The notes beneath the pieces were generated by a model that saw nothing but the letters and a program-made list of their open reading frames with translations, made no database searches and was not told the DNA's origin. A stretch of 64,000 bases of DNA from Azospirillum brasilense (GTDB lineage Bacteria; Pseudomonadota; Alphaproteobacteria; Azospirillales; Azospirillaceae), in NCBI RefSeq assembly GCF_007827795.1, contig NZ_VITI01000005.1, positions 1 to 64,000 on the forward strand. The letters run 5' to 3'. Within the stretch, counting starts at the first letter, position 1. Every line of letters starts with the position of its first letter. This document shows, in pieces, positions 49,445 to 57,192 of the stretch. Made by a program: the position numbers and the translations under genes.

Positions 49445-50587
49445 ATGCGGCGCTTCCTTTCCATCCTCTCGGCAACGGCCTTTTCGGCGGTTTTCTCGGC
49501 GACGCTCCTGCCGGGCGTGGCGCGGGCGGGCGAGGCCTCGGTCCCCGTTCTGGTGCCGCTGACCGGCTTCCTGTCGCTGGAGGGGACGAGCCAGCGCAAC
49601 GGCGCCGTCCTGGCGCTGAAGGACGCACCCGCGGATGTCGCGGTGCGCTCGGAAGTGATCGACACCGGCACCTCGCCGGAGGCCGCCGTCACGGCGCTGG
49701 AGCGCGCGGCGGGCGGCACGGTCACGGCGGTGGCGGCCAGCATGCTGGGCACGCAGATGCTGGCGATGCTGCCGCTGGCCCAGGATTACGGCATTCCGCT
49801 GGTCACCGTGTCGGGCACGGCGAGCATCACCGAGCAGGGCAACCCCTGGGTCTTCCGCTTCTTCCCCGGCGACGCCGTGACCAAGGAGGCCCACGCCCGC
49901 TACGTGACGGAGGAATTGGGGAAGAAGCGCCCGGCGGTGATCTACCAGACGACCGCCTACGGGCAGAGCGGCAAGGCTCATCTGGAGCAGGCCTTCAAGA
50001 CGTTGGGCGTCGAGCCGGTGTTCGAGGAGGGGGTGGACCCTGCCGCCAAGGATCTGCTGCCCGTTCTGACCAAGGCGCTGGCGGCCAAGCCCGACGTGCT
50101 GGTGCTGCATCTGCATTCCGGCCCGACCGCCCTGTTCATCCGGCAGGCGGCGGCCAACGGGGTGGCGGTGCCCATCGTCGCCGGGTCGGCCATGCACCAG
50201 CCGAGCACGGCGGCGCTGCTGGAACCGGCCGAGCTGAAGGGCGTCTGCGCCGAGACGGCGGCCTCGCCGATCTCCGGCGGCAACCCGGAGGTGGAAGCCT
50301 TCACCGCCGCCTACCGCGCCGCCTTCAACGCGGAGCCGGACGCCTTCGCGCTCGGCCAGTATGACGGCATCCGCATGGTGCTGGCGGCGGTGCAGGCCGG
50401 CGCGGGGAACGCGGAGGCGGTGCGCAAGGCCCTGTCCGCCGGGACCCATCAGGGCCTCGCCATGACCTACCGCTCGGACGGCAAGGGCAACATGGCGCAC
50501 TCCGCCGTGATCGTCTGCTACGACGGCGCTTCGCGTGTGCCGGCGATTGCCAAACGGTACGACAATGTGACCGGCGTGGTGAGGTGA
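49445..50587 (+). CDS. HAAT-type ABC substrate-binding protein under TPP-riboswitch control
   Basis: The 380-residue protein has a signal peptide (about residues 1-28, ending GVARAGEA) and the two-lobed Peripla_BP_6 fold of branched-chain amino-acid (LivJ-like) binding proteins. Family-type stretches are PVLVPLTGFLSLEGTSQRNGA near the start, VTVSGTASITEQGNPWVFRFFPGD, VIYQTTAYGQSGKAHLEQAF and ALGQYDGIRMVLAA. The strong ribosome binding site AGGAGG precedes the ATG. It is the first gene after an intact TPP riboswitch and is followed by two permeases and two ATPase domains. I infer that the ligand is thiamine or a thiamine building block rather than a branched-chain amino acid. Confidence 0.88.
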   Translation: MRRFLSILSATAFSAVFSATLLPGVARAGEASVPVLVPLTGFLSLEGTSQRNGAVLALKDAPADVAVRSEVIDTGTSPEAAVTALERAAGGTVTAVAASMLGTQMLAMLPLAQDYGIPLVTVSGTASITEQGNPWVFRFFPGDAVTKEAHARYVTEELGKKRPAVIYQTTAYGQSGKAHLEQAFKTLGVEPVFEEGVDPAAKDLLPVLTKALAAKPDVLVLHLHSGPTALFIRQAAANGVAVPIVAGSAMHQPSTAALLEPAELKGVCAETAASPISGGNPEVEAFTAAYRAAFNAEPDAFALGQYDGIRMVLAAVQAGAGNAEAVRKALSAGTHQGLAMTYRSDGKGNMAHSAVIVCYDGASRVPAIAKRYDNVTGVVR

Positions 50588-50594
50588 GGGGGTC

Positions 50595-51479
50595 TTGATC
50601 ACCCTGCAACTTCTCGTCAACGGCTTGGCCCTGGGTGCGGCCTATGCGCTGGTCGCGCTGGGCTTCGTGCTGGTGCTGAACGCCACCGCGGCGGTGAATT
50701 TCGCGCAGGGCGACCTCGTGATGGCCGGCGGGCTGCTCGGCGTGGCGCTGGCGCCGCATCTGCCGGGGTATCTGCCGCTGCCCGGATTGCTCCTGCTGCC
50801 GGTGGTGCTGGTGCTGATGGCCGGGCTGGGGCTGCTGCTGGCGGCGGCGGCCTATCTGCCGCTGCGCCGCCGCCCGCCGGTGGCGGTCTTCATCAGCACC
50901 ATCGCGGCGGGCATCATCCTGCAGAACGGCGCCTCCGTCCTGTTCGGTCCGGAGCCGCGGGCGGCACCGCCGCTGCTGGGCGGAGGGACGCTCGACCTCG
51001 GCGGGCTGGTGGTGGCGGAGCAGTCGCTGGCCATCATCGCCGTCGCGGCGCTGCTGATCGCCGGGCAGCAATGGCTGTTCGGGCGGACCCAGCTCGGCCG
51101 CCGCCTGCGCGCCACGGCGCAGGACCCGGAGATGGCGCGGGCCTGCGGCGTGCCGGTGACGGCGATGATCCTGATCACCTTTGCGCTGGGCACCGCCTTC
51201 GCCGGGGCGGCGGGGCTGCTGCTCGCCAACCGTTACTTCGTCACGCCGACGGCGGGCGGCGACCTGATCCTGAAAGCCTACATCGCCGTGACCATCGGCG
51301 GCTGGGGTTCCGTCCCCGGCGCGGTGGCCGGCGCGCTGCTGATCGCGCTGTTCGAGGTGGGGGTCTCGTCGGTGCTGTCCTATCCGGTGGCGCTGGGGCT
51401 GCTCTACGCGACGCTGCTGGTCATTCTGGTTGCCCGCCCGCAGGGGCTGTTCGGCGAGGCGGCGCGGCGCCGTGCGTAG
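50595..51479 (+). CDS. HAAT-type ABC permease (LivH-like)
   Basis: The 294-residue membrane protein resembles LivH. It starts ITLQLLVNGLALGAAYALVALGFVLVLNATAAVNFAQGD, in which ALVALGF...NFAQGD is diagnostic, has the cytosolic loop RLRATAQDPEMARACGVPV (EAA-like contact with the ATPase), and ends with LLVILVARPQGLFGEAARR. About eight helices are visible. A TTG start at 50595 is directly preceded by a G-rich ribosome binding site overlapping the binding-protein stop region. It forms the pore with the fused permease encoded next. Confidence 0.9.
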   Translation: MITLQLLVNGLALGAAYALVALGFVLVLNATAAVNFAQGDLVMAGGLLGVALAPHLPGYLPLPGLLLLPVVLVLMAGLGLLLAAAAYLPLRRRPPVAVFISTIAAGIILQNGASVLFGPEPRAAPPLLGGGTLDLGGLVVAEQSLAIIAVAALLIAGQQWLFGRTQLGRRLRATAQDPEMARACGVPVTAMILITFALGTAFAGAAGLLLANRYFVTPTAGGDLILKAYIAVTIGGWGSVPGAVAGALLIALFEVGVSSVLSYPVALGLLYATLLVILVARPQGLFGEAARRRA

Positions 51480-51505
51480 GATCGTGCACAAGGTGTGGGC
51501 GCTGG

Positions 51506-51543
51506 CCCCCACCCTGACCCTCCCCCGCTGGGCGGCGGAGGGA
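51506..51543. repeat. Half copy of the GC-rich intergenic repeat (copy 6)
   Basis: CCCCCACCCTGACCCTCCCC and CGCTGGGCGGCGGAGGGA match the left half of the palindromes seen elsewhere in the window. It lies between the two permease genes and its GGAGGGA end provides the ribosome binding site of the next gene. Confidence 0.75.
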
Positions 51544-53211
51544 ATGATGCTTGCGGTGCTGGTGGCGTACGCGCTGCTGTACGCATCGCCCTACGGGCTG
51601 CGCGTGCTGACCGTGGCGGGGGTGTACGCGCTGGCCGCCATCGGTTTCCAGATCGTGTTCGGGCTGGGCGGGGCGCTGTCGCTGGCCCATGGCGCCTTCT
51701 TCGGGCTGGGGGCCTACGCCACCGGCATCCTGGGCAGCCAGTGGGGGTGGGGCTTCGCGGCGACCTTCCCGGTGTCGTTGCTGGTGCCGCTGCTGCTGGC
51801 CCTGCTGGTCGGGCTGCCGGTGCTTCGGCTGGAATCCCATTACTTCGCGTTGGCGACTCTGGGCATCGCGCAGGTCGTCCATCTGCTGGCGGTCAACAGC
51901 CCCGCCCTGACCGGGGGAGCCAACGGTTTGCCGGGCGTGCCGGGCATCATGCTGTTCGGCTGGGCGGTGCCGCGCGGGCTGCCGCTGGCGGCGGTGGTCT
52001 GGGGCTTCGTGGCGCTGGGCGGTCTGCTGGCCTGGAGGCTGGCGCGCGGGCGTTGGGGACGGGCGCTGACGCTGGTGCGCGACGACCCGCTGGCCGCCGG
52101 CACTCTGGGTCTGGACGTCGGCGGGCTGCGGCTGGCCGCCTTCACGCTGAGCGCCGTCTATGCCGGGGCGGCGGGAGCGCTGGCGGTGCACACCCAGCGC
52201 GTCGTCTCGCCAGAGGTGCTGGAGTTCCCCGTCATGGTTTCCGTCCTGACCATCGCCGTGGTCGGCGGGCGGGGGCGGGTGGCCGGGGCGATCCTGGGGG
52301 CGGTGCTGCTGCTCCACCTGCCGGAGTGGTTCCGTTTCCTGGAGCGCAGCTATCTGATCGTCTACGGCGTGGCGCTGCTCGCCACCATCGTGCTGGCGCC
52401 GCACGGGTTGACCGGCCTGCTCGACCGGCTGTTCCCGGCTCGCCCGGCGCCGTTGCCCAAGCCCGCTGCACCACCGGAGACGGCCAACCCGACGGGTCCC
52501 CTGCTGCGGGTCGAAGGGTTGACCAAGGGCTTCGGCGGGGTGCGGGCGGTGGATGGCGTGTCGCTGACGCTGGAGGCCGGGACCATCACCGGTCTGATCG
52601 GCCCCAACGGCTCCGGCAAGACGACGCTGGTCAACCTGATCTCCGGCCTGGAGATGCCGGACGGTGGGCGGGTGCTGATGGGGGGGACGGATCTCGCTGG
52701 ACAGCGACCCGATCGCATCGCCCGCGCCGGGATCGCCCGCACCTTCCAGGCGGTCAGCCTGCCGGAGGGCGCCAGCGTCCTCGCGGCGGTGGCGGCGGCG
52801 CGGCTGGAGCGCGACGGCTCGATCGCCCAGGCCGAGGCCCACGCCCTGTGGGCGCTGGAGCGGCTGGGCGCGGCGGACCTCGCCGCCAAGCCCTGCGCCG
52901 GCCTGCCCGCGGCACTGCGCCGCCGGGTGGAACTGGCTCGCGCGCTGGCCCGCCAGCCCGCCGTCCTGCTGCTCGACGAGCCGGCGGCGGGGCTAACCGA
53001 CGGGGAGAAGGCGGAACTGGCCGGACACCTGCGCGCCATCGCCGCCACCGGCACCGCGATTCTGGTGGTGGAGCACGACATGGGCTTCCTGCTGCCGCTC
53101 GCCGGCCATGTGCTGTGCCTGGACCAGGGGCGCCCGCTCTACGCCGGCCCGCCGGAGGGGGTGCGCAGCGATCCCGCCGTGGTCGCCGCCTATCTGGGGG
53201 AGGGGGCATGA
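51544..53211 (+). CDS. Fused HAAT permease-ATPase (LivM-LivG)
   Basis: The 555-residue protein joins a LivM-like permease (about residues 1-300: GVYALAAIGFQIVFGLGGALSLAHGAFFGLGAY, and VRDDPLAAGTLGLDV as the ATPase contact loop) to a LivG-like ATPase (from about 320). The ATPase has Walker A GPNGSGKTT, Walker B VLLLDEPAAGL and the D-loop and H-loop VVEHDMGFLL. The usual LSGGQ signature is replaced by LPAALRRRVELARAL. ATG 51544 (or 51547) is preceded by GGAGGGA; an upstream GTG at 51472 that overlaps the previous stop is the alternative, but it would translate the intergenic repeat. Its stop overlaps the next ATPase start. Confidence 0.88.
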   Translation: MMLAVLVAYALLYASPYGLRVLTVAGVYALAAIGFQIVFGLGGALSLAHGAFFGLGAYATGILGSQWGWGFAATFPVSLLVPLLLALLVGLPVLRLESHYFALATLGIAQVVHLLAVNSPALTGGANGLPGVPGIMLFGWAVPRGLPLAAVVWGFVALGGLLAWRLARGRWGRALTLVRDDPLAAGTLGLDVGGLRLAAFTLSAVYAGAAGALAVHTQRVVSPEVLEFPVMVSVLTIAVVGGRGRVAGAILGAVLLLHLPEWFRFLERSYLIVYGVALLATIVLAPHGLTGLLDRLFPARPAPLPKPAAPPETANPTGPLLRVEGLTKGFGGVRAVDGVSLTLEAGTITGLIGPNGSGKTTLVNLISGLEMPDGGRVLMGGTDLAGQRPDRIARAGIARTFQAVSLPEGASVLAAVAAARLERDGSIAQAEAHALWALERLGAADLAAKPCAGLPAALRRRVELARALARQPAVLLLDEPAAGLTDGEKAELAGHLRAIAATGTAILVVEHDMGFLLPLAGHVLCLDQGRPLYAGPPEGVRSDPAVVAAYLGEGA

Positions 53212-53918
53212 TGGGAAACCCCCTGTTGCGTGTGGAGGGCCTGACCGCCGGCTATGGCGGGGCGGTGGCGGTGGACCGTCTGTCGCTGTCCGTGGCGGCG
53301 GGGGAGGCGGTGGCTCTGCTGGGCGCCAACGGGGCGGGCAAGTCGACGCTGCTCAAGGCCATCCTCGGACTCGTCCCGGCGACGGGCGGGCGGGTCCGGC
53401 TGGCGGGCGAGGAGATCGGCGCCCTCGCTCCGGAACGGCGGGTGCGCCGCGGCCTGGGTTATGTGCCGGAGGGCCGGCGCGTCTTTCCCGGCATGAGCGT
53501 GCGCGACAATCTGGAGGTGGCGAGCCGGCTGGGCTGGGCCGAGCGCGCCCGTGACCTGGAGCGTGTCTTCGCCCTGTTCCCGGCGCTGGAGGGCAAGGCG
53601 GAGGAGCGGGCGTGGCGCCTGTCCGGCGGGCAGCAGCAGATGCTGGCGGTGGGCCGCGCGCTGATGGGCCGCCCGCGGGTCCTGCTGCTCGACGAGCCCT
53701 CACTCGGCCTGTCGCCCAAGCTGGCCGGGGAGGTGTTCGCTGCCGTCCGTGCCATCGCCGCCGCCGGAACGGCGGTGCTGGTCGCCGAGCAGAGCGCCGC
53801 GCGAGCGCTGTCCGCCGCCGGGCGCGTCGTGCTGCTGCGCCTCGGCCGGGCGGTCCATGACGGGCCGGTGGAAACCCTCCCCGCGGACGCGCTGCGTGAC
53901 GCCTTTCTGGGCGGGTGA
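53208..53918 (+). CDS. HAAT-type ABC ATPase (LivF-like)
   Basis: The 236-residue protein is the second ATPase of the importer, similar to LivF. It has GYGGAVAVDRLSLSV, Walker A GANGAGKST, YVPEGRRVFPGMSVRDNLEV (a LivF hallmark), signature LSGGQQQMLAVGRAL and Walker B VLLLDEPSLGLSP. Unlike its fused partner, its signature motif is intact. Start ATG 53208 overlaps the previous stop (ATGA), so it is coupled. It is the last gene of the riboswitch-controlled operon. Confidence 0.93.
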   Translation: MMGNPLLRVEGLTAGYGGAVAVDRLSLSVAAGEAVALLGANGAGKSTLLKAILGLVPATGGRVRLAGEEIGALAPERRVRRGLGYVPEGRRVFPGMSVRDNLEVASRLGWAERARDLERVFALFPALEGKAEERAWRLSGGQQQMLAVGRALMGRPRVLLLDEPSLGLSPKLAGEVFAAVRAIAAAGTAVLVAEQSAARALSAAGRVVLLRLGRAVHDGPVETLPADALRDAFLGG

Positions 53919-54065
53919 TCCCGTCGCGGAGGGTGCGCCGGACGCAATTCGGCATTGCGGCAACAGGGCGGGATCTTTGTCGTGACTTTCTCGTCTTGCG
54001 CTTGCCGATCCCAAACGGCGGGGCTAGCTTCCGGCGTCGCCCTGCCCGTAAGGATTACCTCTGCC

Positions 54066-55268
54066 ATGTTGGACAAAGCCGTCGCTGCTGCACTCTCCTC
54101 CCTTCTTCTGCTGGGCGCCGCCGCCGCCCACGCCGATGGGGCGCAGGTGGCGGAACTGGTCCCCGTCAACCCGCCGACCATGTACTACCCGGCGCCATCC
54201 TCCTCCGGCCCCGCACCGGCGCCCCGCACCGTCGCGCCGCCGGCGCCGGCCGCCGCCGATCCGACCGAGAAGACCGGGCCGGCCGAGCTTGAGGACGGCT
54301 GGGAAGGCGGCCCGTCGCGCGACCGGGACGGCAAGTTTGCCTATTGCGCCATCGAGGGCCGCTTCGACACTGGCCATGTCCTGATGATCGCGCGGAACGT
54401 CAAGGGCGAGGTCAACCTGGGCATGGGCATCCCGGGCGCCGAGCTGCCGAACGGCGAGCAGTGGAAGGTCAAGGTCGTGGTGGACGGCAAGCTGACACGC
54501 GAACGGCGCGCGCTGGCGCCCAAGCCGGACATGCTGGTCATCCCCAACGGCAAGGATGAGGAGCTTTACACCGCCCTGATGAACGGCAAGGAGGTGGTCT
54601 TCGCCTCCGACGCCGACCGCATGGCCTTCGCGCTCAAGGGCACCAAGAAGGTGCTCACCGACCTGAAGACCTGCGTGGACAAGGCCGGCGCCGTCCCGCC
54701 CATCGACACCCGCACCAAGAAGGTGGCGACCCGCCCCGACGAACTGCCGGAAGGGCTGGGCGACCTGCTGAAGGCGGCCGGTGTGCGCGACGTCAAGCGC
54801 GTGTCGCTGGAGAATGTGCCGAAGGGCGAGCGCCCCGCCGACATGGCGTGGCGCATCGGCCCGATCGTCGGCGGCATCCGCGAGCGGATGGTGGAAGAAG
54901 GGTCCAAGCTGGAGGACCTGTCCGCCGGCTACGTAGACGCCATGAAGAAGCGCTGCGAGGGCGGCACGCCGACCGCGTCGCTGAGCGCCGTCGAGAACCT
55001 CCCCGGCCTGATGCTGCGCACCGGCTCGGTCGATTGCGCGCTGAAGGAGGGCAAGATGCACGTTTCGCTGACCTTCTTCCTGTCGCCCGGCCGCCTGTTC
55101 ACGATCCTGTTCCACGAGGCGCAGGAGGCCGACATTGGGCTGGCCGACAAGGTGCGCGACAATCTGGCGGAGGTGCTGCGCCGCCTCGCCGTCAACCCGC
55201 CCTCTGCCCAGCCTTCGGCTCAGCCGTCCGGCGCCTCTCCGGCTGCGGCCCAGACGGGCAAGCCCTAA
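54066..55268 (+). CDS. Secreted protein of unknown function
   Basis: The 400-residue protein has a clear signal peptide (about residues 1-24, LDKAVAAALSSLLLLGAAAAHA). A Pro-rich linker follows (about 37-70), then a folded domain with FAYCAIEGRFDTGHVLMIARN and NGEQWKVKVVVDGK that faintly recalls IalB-type or DUF1176-like periplasmic domains, and a second half with ENLPGLMLRTGSVDCALKEGKMH. Two isolated Cys pairs could form disulfides. It ends in a low-complexity Ser/Pro/Gln tail. Function is unknown. It lies between the ABC operon and the ClC gene, on the same strand. Confidence 0.7.
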   Translation: MLDKAVAAALSSLLLLGAAAAHADGAQVAELVPVNPPTMYYPAPSSSGPAPAPRTVAPPAPAAADPTEKTGPAELEDGWEGGPSRDRDGKFAYCAIEGRFDTGHVLMIARNVKGEVNLGMGIPGAELPNGEQWKVKVVVDGKLTRERRALAPKPDMLVIPNGKDEELYTALMNGKEVVFASDADRMAFALKGTKKVLTDLKTCVDKAGAVPPIDTRTKKVATRPDELPEGLGDLLKAAGVRDVKRVSLENVPKGERPADMAWRIGPIVGGIRERMVEEGSKLEDLSAGYVDAMKKRCEGGTPTASLSAVENLPGLMLRTGSVDCALKEGKMHVSLTFFLSPGRLFTILFHEAQEADIGLADKVRDNLAEVLRRLAVNPPSAQPSAQPSGASPAAAQTGKP

Positions 55269-55326
55269 AGGGTTAGGGCCGCGCCGCGCGGTTGACGGCG
55301 CGGAGGCAGGGCACACATTGACCGGC

Positions 55327-57168
55327 ATGCCGGATGACATGACGGGAATCCGGGGCGCCGCGGGGGAAGCGGCCGGCGCCCTGACCAGAGCACGAAACCC
55401 CGGCCGGCGGTTCCTCAGGGTGCTGACACGGCGGAGCCTGCGCGACAGCGTCCTGGGCGTGCTGATGCTCGCCGGGATCATCGGTGCCGGGGTCGGGCTG
55501 GCCGTGGCCATGCTGCACGAGGCTGTGGTCTGGACGCAGTCCTTCGTCTTCTCGGTGGCCCACGGGCAGGATCTGGGCGAGGCCGCGCTGGCCGACCCCT
55601 GGCGGACCCTGCTGGTCCCGGCCGTCGGCGGCCTGCTGCTCGGCGTGATGGTGAAGCTGGTGCGGCGCTGGCGCTCCAACGACATCGTCGATCCCGTCGA
55701 GGCGAACGCGCTCTACGGCGGCAAGATGTCCCTGATCGACAGCCTGCGTCTGACCCTGGCGACTCTGCTGTCCAACGGCTCCGGCGCGTCGGTGGGGATG
55801 GAGGCGGCCTACACCCAGGCGGGGGCGGGCATCGCCTCGACGCTCGGGCAAAAGCTCCACCTTCGGCGGGCGGACCTGCGCACGCTGGTCGGCTGCGGGG
55901 CGGCGGCGGCCATCTCCGCCGCCTATGGCGCGCCGCTGGCCGGCGCCTTCTACGCCTTCGAACTGGTCATGGGCGGCTACACCATCGCCACGCTGGCCCC
56001 GATCGGCGCGGCCTCGGTCGCCGCGGTGGCGGTGGCCCACTGGCTGACCGACCCGTCCCCGGTCCTGTTCTTCGGCCGTCCGGTGGCGGTGGAGGGCTGG
56101 GATTACGTGGCCTGTGGGGTGCTCGGCTTCCTGGCGGGCTGGCTCAGCATCCTCGCCATGCAGGCGGTGACGGTGGCGGAGCGCGGCTTCCGCGCCTTGC
56201 CCATCCCCGTCTGGGGGCGCCCCGCGCTGGGCGGGCTCGCGCTCGGCGCGCTGGCTCTGGCGGTGCCGCAGGTGCTGGGGGCCGGTCCCGGCGCCGACCC
56301 GTCGCAACTGGCCCGCGGGCTGGAGGCCATGGCGGTGCTGCTGGTCGCCAAGATCGTCGCGTCGGCCCTGTCGCTCGGTTCGGGATTTCGCGGCGGGCTG
56401 TTCAGCGCCTCGCTCCTTCTCGGCGGTTTGTTCGGCGGGCTGGCCTATGGGGTGATCGAGCTGCTGGTGCCGGGGCTGGGGCTCGACCGGATGCTTCTGG
56501 TGCTGGCCGCCATGGGGGCGGTCGCCGCCGGGATCATCGGCGCACCGGTCACCATGGTGCTTCTGGTGCTGGAGGCGACGCAGGATTTCTGGGCGGCGTC
56601 CGGCGTGCTGATCGGCGTGGTGGTGTCCACCACCGTGGTCCGGCAGGCCTTCGGCTATTCCTTCGCGACGTGGCGCTTCCACCTGCGCGGCGTGCCGATC
56701 CGCGGCGCCTACGACGTCGGCTGGGTGTCGGAACTGACGGCGATGCGGCTGATGCGCGGCGATGTGAAGACGATCCTGACCACCCAGACCCTGGACACGC
56801 TGCGCCGCCTGCACCCGCTGGGCGCTGCCAAGACCGTCTTCGCGGTCGAGCCGGACGGGTCCTACGCCGGCATCATCGACATGGGCGCGGTGCACGACCC
56901 GTCGCTGGGCGACGAGGACGCGAAGACGCCGGTCGGTGAGCTGGCCCGGCACGCCGACGACTTCCTGCGGCCCGGCGAGGACGTGCGCAGCGTGCTCCAG
57001 CGCTTCTGCAGCGCCGAGGTGGAGTCCTTGCCGGTCGTGACGTCGCCCACCGACCGACGGATTGTCGGCTACGTCACCGAGGCCTACGCCCTGCGCCGCT
57101 ACAGCCAGGAGCTGGAGCGGCAGCGCGGCGAGGAGTTGGGGGAACGCAGTCTCTACGGGCGGGATTGA
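55327..57168 (+). CDS. ClC-family chloride channel/transporter with CBS domains
   Basis: The 613-residue membrane protein has the ClC fold (about residues 25-430), with GSGASVGMEAAYTQAGAG near 158-175 carrying the gating-type Glu, CGAAAAISAAYGAPLAGAFYAFE (very conserved), and SGFRGGLFSASLLLGG near 355. The C-terminal part has two CBS-like segments (about 470-600). The canonical selectivity motifs are altered: the G-R-E-G-P motif reads GMEAA, the GSGIP site appears as SNDIV, and the GxFxP motif lacks its Pro. It belongs to a divergent ClC group whose ion preference is uncertain. ATG 55327 was chosen. Confidence 0.87.
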   Translation: MPDDMTGIRGAAGEAAGALTRARNPGRRFLRVLTRRSLRDSVLGVLMLAGIIGAGVGLAVAMLHEAVVWTQSFVFSVAHGQDLGEAALADPWRTLLVPAVGGLLLGVMVKLVRRWRSNDIVDPVEANALYGGKMSLIDSLRLTLATLLSNGSGASVGMEAAYTQAGAGIASTLGQKLHLRRADLRTLVGCGAAAAISAAYGAPLAGAFYAFELVMGGYTIATLAPIGAASVAAVAVAHWLTDPSPVLFFGRPVAVEGWDYVACGVLGFLAGWLSILAMQAVTVAERGFRALPIPVWGRPALGGLALGALALAVPQVLGAGPGADPSQLARGLEAMAVLLVAKIVASALSLGSGFRGGLFSASLLLGGLFGGLAYGVIELLVPGLGLDRMLLVLAAMGAVAAGIIGAPVTMVLLVLEATQDFWAASGVLIGVVVSTTVVRQAFGYSFATWRFHLRGVPIRGAYDVGWVSELTAMRLMRGDVKTILTTQTLDTLRRLHPLGAAKTVFAVEPDGSYAGIIDMGAVHDPSLGDEDAKTPVGELARHADDFLRPGEDVRSVLQRFCSAEVESLPVVTSPTDRRIVGYVTEAYALRRYSQELERQRGEELGERSLYGRD

Positions 57169-57192
57169 GCGTCCGTCCGGCGGCGGTGATGG

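Noticed and set aside
49445-53918. Ordinary leucine/isoleucine/valine importer
   Set aside because: The protein families alone would suggest this, but the intact TPP riboswitch directly upstream argues for a thiamine-related substrate, so the plain label was not used.
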